Below are positions 6,571-9,994 of a stretch of 9,994 bases of DNA, one piece after another. The position numbers and the translations under genes are program-made. The DNA lies in contig CAMWUH010000053.1 of NCBI GenBank assembly GCA_947177325.1, forward strand, positions 1 to 9,994, written 5' to 3'. Below the pieces are notes generated by a model that saw nothing but the letters and a program-made list of their open reading frames with translations, made no database searches and had not been told where the DNA came from. The stretch comes from an uncultured Bacteroidales bacterium. GTDB lineage: Bacteria; Bacteroidota; Bacteroidia; Bacteroidales; Muribaculaceae. Every line of letters begins with the position of its first letter. Within the stretch, counting starts at the first letter, position 1.

Positions 6571-6618
6571 TTAATAACAATCAACCCTGCCGGGCGGTTT
6601 ACCAAGCAGGGTTGACAT
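6571..6618 (-). CDS. Possible 15-codon leader peptide with a Pro-Pro pair
   Basis: In the secDF-proC gap a minus-strand ATG (6618-6616) opens the frame MSTLLGKPPGRVDCY and stops at TAA (6573-6571), 35 bases before the proC start. Codons 8 and 9 are CCG CCC (6597-6592), two consecutive prolines. They fall inside the loop of the hairpin at 6581-6615. Tandem codons for the end product are the classical mark of amino-acid attenuation leaders, and the downstream genes make proline. Against this, the frame is very short, there are only two proline codons, the frame overlaps the hairpin instead of preceding it and no competing antiterminator is obvious. Chance is a serious alternative. Confidence 0.25.
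   Translation of the reverse strand: MSTLLGKPPGRVDCY
6574..6615 (-). terminator. Hairpin between secDF and proC, terminator or attenuator
   Basis: TCAACCCTGC (6581-6590) and GCAGGGTTGA (6606-6615) form 10 perfect pairs around a 15-base loop. On the minus strand the stem is followed by TTGTTATT, a moderately U-rich tail, so it could end the secDF transcript. The following proC has no clear promoter of its own, so partial read-through (attenuation) into proCBA is a reasonable alternative. Confidence 0.55.
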
Positions 6619-6630
6619 TATGAGTGGATA

Positions 6631-6646
6631 AACGCTTGGAAGCGTT
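6631..6646 (-). other. Short palindrome just after secDF
   Basis: AACGCTT and AAGCGTT form 7 pairs around two bases (realistically 6 pairs with a 4-base loop), starting 11 bases after the secDF stop codon. On the minus strand it is followed by TATCC, too weak a U-tract for a convincing terminator. It could protect the mRNA end, or pair alternately with the larger hairpin downstream. Confidence 0.4.
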
Positions 6647-6657
6647 GGAGATAATCG

Positions 6658-9588
6658 TTATGCTTTAACTGCTTTTTTGCGGCGACGGTCGGTGAGATAA
6701 GCAACCGGCGAAGCAATGAACATTGTTGCCAATGTACCGATGATAACACCCCAAATCATAGCGAAGACGAATGAGCGGAGAGTGTCGCCACCGAGGCAGA
6801 AGATTGAGAGCAATACCAAGAGGGTAGAGCCTGAGGTCATGATTGTACGACCCAAAGTCTGGTTGATTGAGGAGTTGATGGTGTCGTAGAAGCTCTTCTT
6901 GGGATAGAGGGCAGTGTTTTCGCGAACACGGTCAAACACAACCACGGTATCGTTAATCTGATAACCGATAACGGTAAGGATTGCAGCGATAAACGACTGG
7001 TCGATTTCCATAGCGAAGGGGAACAAGCCATAGAAGAACGAGTAGAAGCCGATGATAGAGAATGCAGTGAACGCTACGGCTGCCAATGCGCCGAGAGAGA
7101 AAGCAATGTTGCGGAAACGGATAAGGATGTAGAGGAACATTGCAATCAACGACAAGGTAACAGCGATGTAAGCGTCGCGACGCATATCGTCGGCAACTGT
7201 CGGGCCTACTTTCTGAGATGAGATGATACCGGCATTTTCATTGGCGGTAGAGAAGTCGGCCTGGGTCAGTTTATTGTTGTTGAACTGATTGAGGACGTTG
7301 TAGAGAATACCTTGGATTTCAGCATCAACGGTGGGGGCGTTGTCGCGAATTTTGTAGTTGGTTGACACGCGCACCTTGTCGGAAGAGTCAATTGTGATAA
7401 CTGAAACTGAGGCGTCGCCAAATTCGTTGGCCAAAGCGGCGCGAATTTCTTCAGTGTTGACGGGTTTGTCGAATTGAACCACGTAGTTACGACCACCAGA
7501 GAAGTCGATACCTTGGTTCAAGCCGCGAGCGAAGAGCGAAACGATAACGCCAACGATAAAGAGGCCGATGATAACTGCCACGCCTTTTGACTTAGCGATG
7601 AAGTTGAAGTTGGAGTTAACGAATGTTTTGCGTGAGAGGGGAGTTGAGAAAGTGAGGTTTTCGAATGCTTTTTTCTTGGCGCAAACGATGAACACGATGC
7701 GGGTCAGGTAAACTGCGGTGAAGAATGAGCAGACGATACCGATGATAAGTGTGGTGGCGAAGCCTTTGATGGGGCCGGTGCCGTAGAGCAACAGGATAAC
7801 ACCTGTAATGATTGATGTCAAGTTAGAGTCGAAGATTGCAGAGAATGCGTTGCTGTAACCTTCTTGGATGGCGGTGCGGGCATTTTTGCCGGCACGAATT
7901 TCCTCTTTGGCGCGCTCGAAAATAAGCACGTTAGCGTCGACGGCCATACCCAAGGCGAGCACGATACCGGCTATACCCGAGAGGGTCAACACTGCCTGGA
8001 ACGATGCAAGGATACCGAAGGTGAAGAAAAGGTTGAGCACCAAGCCCAAGTTGGCAATCAAGCCGGGGATAACGCCGTAGTAAAGCATCATCAGAATCAT
8101 CAGGAGCACCAATGCAACGATGAATGATTTGATACCGTCGTTGATAGCTTTCTGACCGAGCGACGGACCGATAACCATTTGGCTGATGATGGTTACTTTG
8201 GCAGTCATGTTACCGCTCTTGAGCACATTGGCCAAGTCTTTGGCTTCTTGCACGTCGAAGTTGCCTGAAATTTCAGAGCGTCCACCGGTGATTTGTTGGT
8301 TAACGTTAGGAGCTGAATAAACTTCATCGTCGAGGACGATAGCTACGGGATAGCCGATTTCTTCGCCTGTGATTGAAGCCCATTTTTTAGCGCCGGCATT
8401 GTTCATTTCCATTGAAACCACGTTCATGTGGCGGTTGGAGTCGTAGTCAGAAACGGCATTGGTGATGTTGGTGCCGTCCATGCTTGCCTGGCCACCTTTG
8501 CTCTTAAGGGCATAGAGCTCGAAGTAGTTGGATTTGTTAACGGTTTCGGGTTTGTGGGCCCAGCGGAACACTGTTTGTGAACGGAGGTTGGATTTCGCTG
8601 CCGATGAGTTAAGGATAGCGTTGACTTTAGCCGTATCGTTAACGTTGTAGTAGCCGAGAGAGGGGTTGCGGGGCGAGAAACCTTTCTGAGCATCAACATA
8701 TTTGCCGGTGAAGTTACCGCGTTCGTCAGTTGCAGGAACGAGGGTGTAGGCTAAACCGGTGAGGGTTTGACCTTCGGCTTGAAGTTGATTTTCAAGGTTG
8801 TTGACAGGGGTGAGCACTTCAGCGCCGAAGAGGTCGCGGTAAGTAACAAAGAATTCCAAGTTGGCAGAGCGCTGGAGGAGCTCGGCTACGCGCTCGGGTT
8901 CTTTAACACCGGGGAGCTCGAGAAGAATTTGGCCGTCTTTGCCTTGAAGCACTTGGATATTGGGTGACACAACGCCATAAGCGTCAATACGTTTACGAAG
9001 CACGTTGGTAGCCGAGTTGTCAACGATGTCTTTAACGTAGCCTTTGAGGGCGCTGATAACTTCTTCGTTGGTAGCGCCTTTTTTCACTTTGCCTTCAAAG
9101 AGAGTAGAGAAGTCTTTGTTGGGGCGAGCTTGGCGATAAGTATCGATGAATGTCTTGATATAATCAGCGTTGCTGCCGGGAATCGATGTAACTGAATCGG
9201 CAACGGCGATGGCGCGATTGAAGTCTTCATCTTTGTTGTCGGTAGTTGCAAGCGAGCGGAGCATATCGGGCATAGACACTTGAAGGATAACGCTCATACC
9301 GCCCTTCAAGTCCAAGCCGAGACCTACTCCCCAGCGTTGTACTTCGTTGAAAGTGTAACCTAACCACACCTTTTCCTGGCTGATAGAGTCGATGTAGTGT
9401 TTTTTGGCTTGATTGAATGAATCGGAATTTTCGTTGCCTGTGCCGGCGATTTCAACGGCATAGACTTCAGCTTTAGTTTCATGGTGACGCGAAACTAAGG
9501 TGAACGAAAGGTAGAAGAGGCAGATGGCTACCAGAAAAATCGCAATGATTCCGGCTACGAGGCTGCCCAATGTTCCTTTGCTTTGCAT
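6658..9588 (-). CDS. secDF: Fused protein translocase subunit SecDF
   Basis: SecDF is an inner-membrane accessory of the SecYEG translocon that uses the proton gradient to help pull exported proteins across. This 976-residue protein joins SecD (about 1-640) and SecF (about 650-976), a fusion standard in Bacteroidetes. The SecD half has an N-terminal helix (10-32), the motif GLDLKGGM (91-98), the periplasmic domain with LELPGV (223-228) and a bundle of five helices (about 486-637). Helix four of that half carries GMAVDANVLIFERAKEE, whose Asp551 corresponds to the proton-relay aspartate region. The SecF half begins with a helix (about 670-688), then GIDFSGG (693-699), a periplasmic loop and five helices (about 806-962) including GYQINDTVVVFDRVRE (875-890). 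The basic tail DRRRKKAVKA ends in the cytoplasm. The start MQSKGTLGS followed by FYLSFTLVSRHHE fits the family in this phylum. It stands alone as a long gene upstream of proCBA. Confidence 0.97.
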   Translation of the reverse strand: MQSKGTLGSLVAGIIAIFLVAICLFYLSFTLVSRHHETKAEVYAVEIAGTGNENSDSFNQAKKHYIDSISQEKVWLGYTFNEVQRWGVGLGLDLKGGMSVILQVSMPDMLRSLATTDNKDEDFNRAIAVADSVTSIPGSNADYIKTFIDTYRQARPNKDFSTLFEGKVKKGATNEEVISALKGYVKDIVDNSATNVLRKRIDAYGVVSPNIQVLQGKDGQILLELPGVKEPERVAELLQRSANLEFFVTYRDLFGAEVLTPVNNLENQLQAEGQTLTGLAYTLVPATDERGNFTGKYVDAQKGFSPRNPSLGYYNVNDTAKVNAILNSSAAKSNLRSQTVFRWAHKPETVNKSNYFELYALKSKGGQASMDGTNITNAVSDYDSNRHMNVVSMEMNNAGAKKWASITGEEIGYPVAIVLDDEVYSAPNVNQQITGGRSEISGNFDVQEAKDLANVLKSGNMTAKVTIISQMVIGPSLGQKAINDGIKSFIVALVLLMILMMLYYGVIPGLIANLGLVLNLFFTFGILASFQAVLTLSGIAGIVLALGMAVDANVLIFERAKEEIRAGKNARTAIQEGYSNAFSAIFDSNLTSIITGVILLLYGTGPIKGFATTLIIGIVCSFFTAVYLTRIVFIVCAKKKAFENLTFSTPLSRKTFVNSNFNFIAKSKGVAVIIGLFIVGVIVSLFARGLNQGIDFSGGRNYVVQFDKPVNTEEIRAALANEFGDASVSVITIDSSDKVRVSTNYKIRDNAPTVDAEIQGILYNVLNQFNNNKLTQADFSTANENAGIISSQKVGPTVADDMRRDAYIAVTLSLIAMFLYILIRFRNIAFSLGALAAVAFTAFSIIGFYSFFYGLFPFAMEIDQSFIAAILTVIGYQINDTVVVFDRVRENTALYPKKSFYDTINSSINQTLGRTIMTSGSTLLVLLSIFCLGGDTLRSFVFAMIWGVIIGTLATMFIASPVAYLTDRRRKKAVKA

Positions 9589-9798
9589 GTGATTGATTGT
9601 AAAATATTTAACGGTTAATTAATTTATTGATTGGTGGTGAGCCGATTTTGAGGTCGACTCGGGAGAGTTGTTTTGATTGGTGGTTGATAAACAGGCAATA
9701 GCAATTTGCTCTGTTTTGCCCCTCTAATTCGTTAGGAATTAGCAGGTTAAGGAGCAAAAAGAGGGAAAATAGCGCTTATTGGCCTACTTTTCAGCTTG
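9589..9798 (-). promoter_or_regulatory. Long untranslated leader of secDF
   Basis: If the element at 9799-9806 is the promoter, the secDF mRNA has a leader of about 200 bases, with no ATG upstream of the gene start on that strand. It contains a hairpin (CTAATTC 9724-9730 with GAATTAG 9736-9742, extended by three more pairs across a bulge), an imperfect palindrome around AGCAA-T-TTGCT (9700-9710) and a 12-bp direct repeat. I recognise no known riboswitch family. Control of secDF at the leader level is inference only. Confidence 0.35.
9627..9684. repeat. 12-bp direct repeat in the secDF leader
   Basis: TTGATTGGTGGT occurs at 9627-9638 and again exactly at 9673-9684, spaced 46 bases start to start (ACCACCAATCAA on the secDF strand). 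It could be a paired binding site for a regulator acting on DNA or RNA, or a chance repeat in a low-complexity leader. Confidence 0.5.
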
Positions 9799-9806
9799 CA
9801 AATATA
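9799..9806 (-). promoter_or_regulatory. Candidate Bacteroidetes -7 promoter element for secDF
   Basis: The minus strand reads TATATTTG followed by CA, an exact match to TAnnTTTG. No TTTG sits at the expected -33 spacing; the nearest TTG (9819-9821) is too close. It is the best promoter candidate found for secDF, lying about 210 bases before its ATG. Confidence 0.42.
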
Positions 9807-9926
9807 CAAAAGAAGTTTCAATTTTCCCACATTTCAGCCGTTTTTCTCGCTATTTCCCTCAAAGATTTATATTTTGGGGGCAAGAGCAGCAGGGAGATAG
9901 CGTTATTGGCGGTACGGATTGATGGT
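9807..9926. other. Intergenic sequence upstream of the secDF promoter
   Basis: I see no credible gene or RNA here on either strand. With the leader to its left and the hairpin to its right, the gene-free stretch from 9589 to the window edge is just over 400 bases. The sequence is A/T-rich up to about 9876 and then becomes more G-rich. Confidence 0.5.
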
Positions 9927-9972
9927 CAATAACAAAGCAGCGAGCCGCCGTCGCGGGGGCGACGGCAGCTCG
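9927..9972 (-). terminator. GC-rich hairpin, probable terminator of a gene to the right
   Basis: GCCGTCGC (9947-9954) pairs perfectly with GCGACGGC (9959-9966) around a GGGG loop. CGAGC/GCTCG (9941-9945 with 9968-9972) extends the stem beyond one C-A mismatch, giving 13 pairs. On the minus strand the stem is followed by CTGCTTTGTTATTG, a U-rich tail. It is best read as ending a minus-strand gene that lies beyond the right edge. No coding sequence of that gene can be identified in the last 22 bases. Confidence 0.5.
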
Positions 9973-9994
9973 GCATATAGGGGAAGCGGGTGTG

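Noticed and set aside
6658..9588. SecD-SecF fusion as a novel gene fusion
   Set aside because: A single SecDF chain is usual in Bacteroidetes and some other bacteria, and length and motifs are ordinary for it.
9640..9662. Possible tRNA-like or structured RNA around the imperfect stem GAGCCGA/TCGACTC
   Set aside because: The stem has a mismatch and no cloverleaf arms or T-loop consensus accompany it, so it does not support an RNA gene.

Overview
The window looks like chromosomal DNA of a Bacteroidales bacterium. A Muribaculaceae-type genome is my best guess, but that is inference. The evidence is a fused SecD-SecF protein of the long Bacteroidetes type, a GldD-family lipoprotein, a Bacteroidetes WYL regulator, A/T-rich start regions without Shine-Dalgarno sequences, and two matches to the Bacteroidetes -7 promoter element TAnnTTTG. 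It is mostly core metabolism and envelope biology. I see no tRNA, rRNA, CRISPR array, integrase, phage gene or transposase.

Left part, plus strand (1-1363). The tail of a possible gene runs in from the left and stops at 67. An intergenic stretch follows, with a strong 13-bp GNRA-loop hairpin (235-264) and short AACTCT-type repeats. Next is a nitroreductase-family flavoprotein (381-1181). Its likely terminator (1337-1363) is separated from the stop codon by a 48-bp near-perfect palindrome (1247-1294). The palindrome arms resemble fused ends of an IS3/IS150-type insertion sequence.

Middle part, minus strand (read from 6535 down to 1356). A compact gene train encodes the whole glutamate-to-proline pathway: proC, proB and proA. 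It continues into a GldD-like lipoprotein and a WYL transcription regulator. proC/proB and proA/gldD overlap by ATGA, gldD and the WYL gene abut as TAA-ATG, and proB and proA are 39 bases apart, so this is very probably one polycistronic unit. A small two-helix membrane protein (1356-1568) follows and has its own candidate promoter.

Right part, minus strand (9588-6658). One large gene encodes the fused SecDF subunit of the Sec translocon. Its leader is about 200 bases, with a candidate promoter, a 12-bp direct repeat and a hairpin. Between secDF and proC lie two hairpins. The larger one contains a 15-codon ATG reading frame whose two adjacent proline codons fall exactly in the loop, upstream of the proline genes. 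That is the most intriguing regulatory observation here, although it is speculative. At the right edge a GC-rich hairpin looks like a terminator for a minus-strand gene beyond the window.

I found no multi-gene system that I would call undescribed. The points worth checking are the proline-codon hairpin, the palindrome and the linkage of gldD and a WYL regulator to proCBA.
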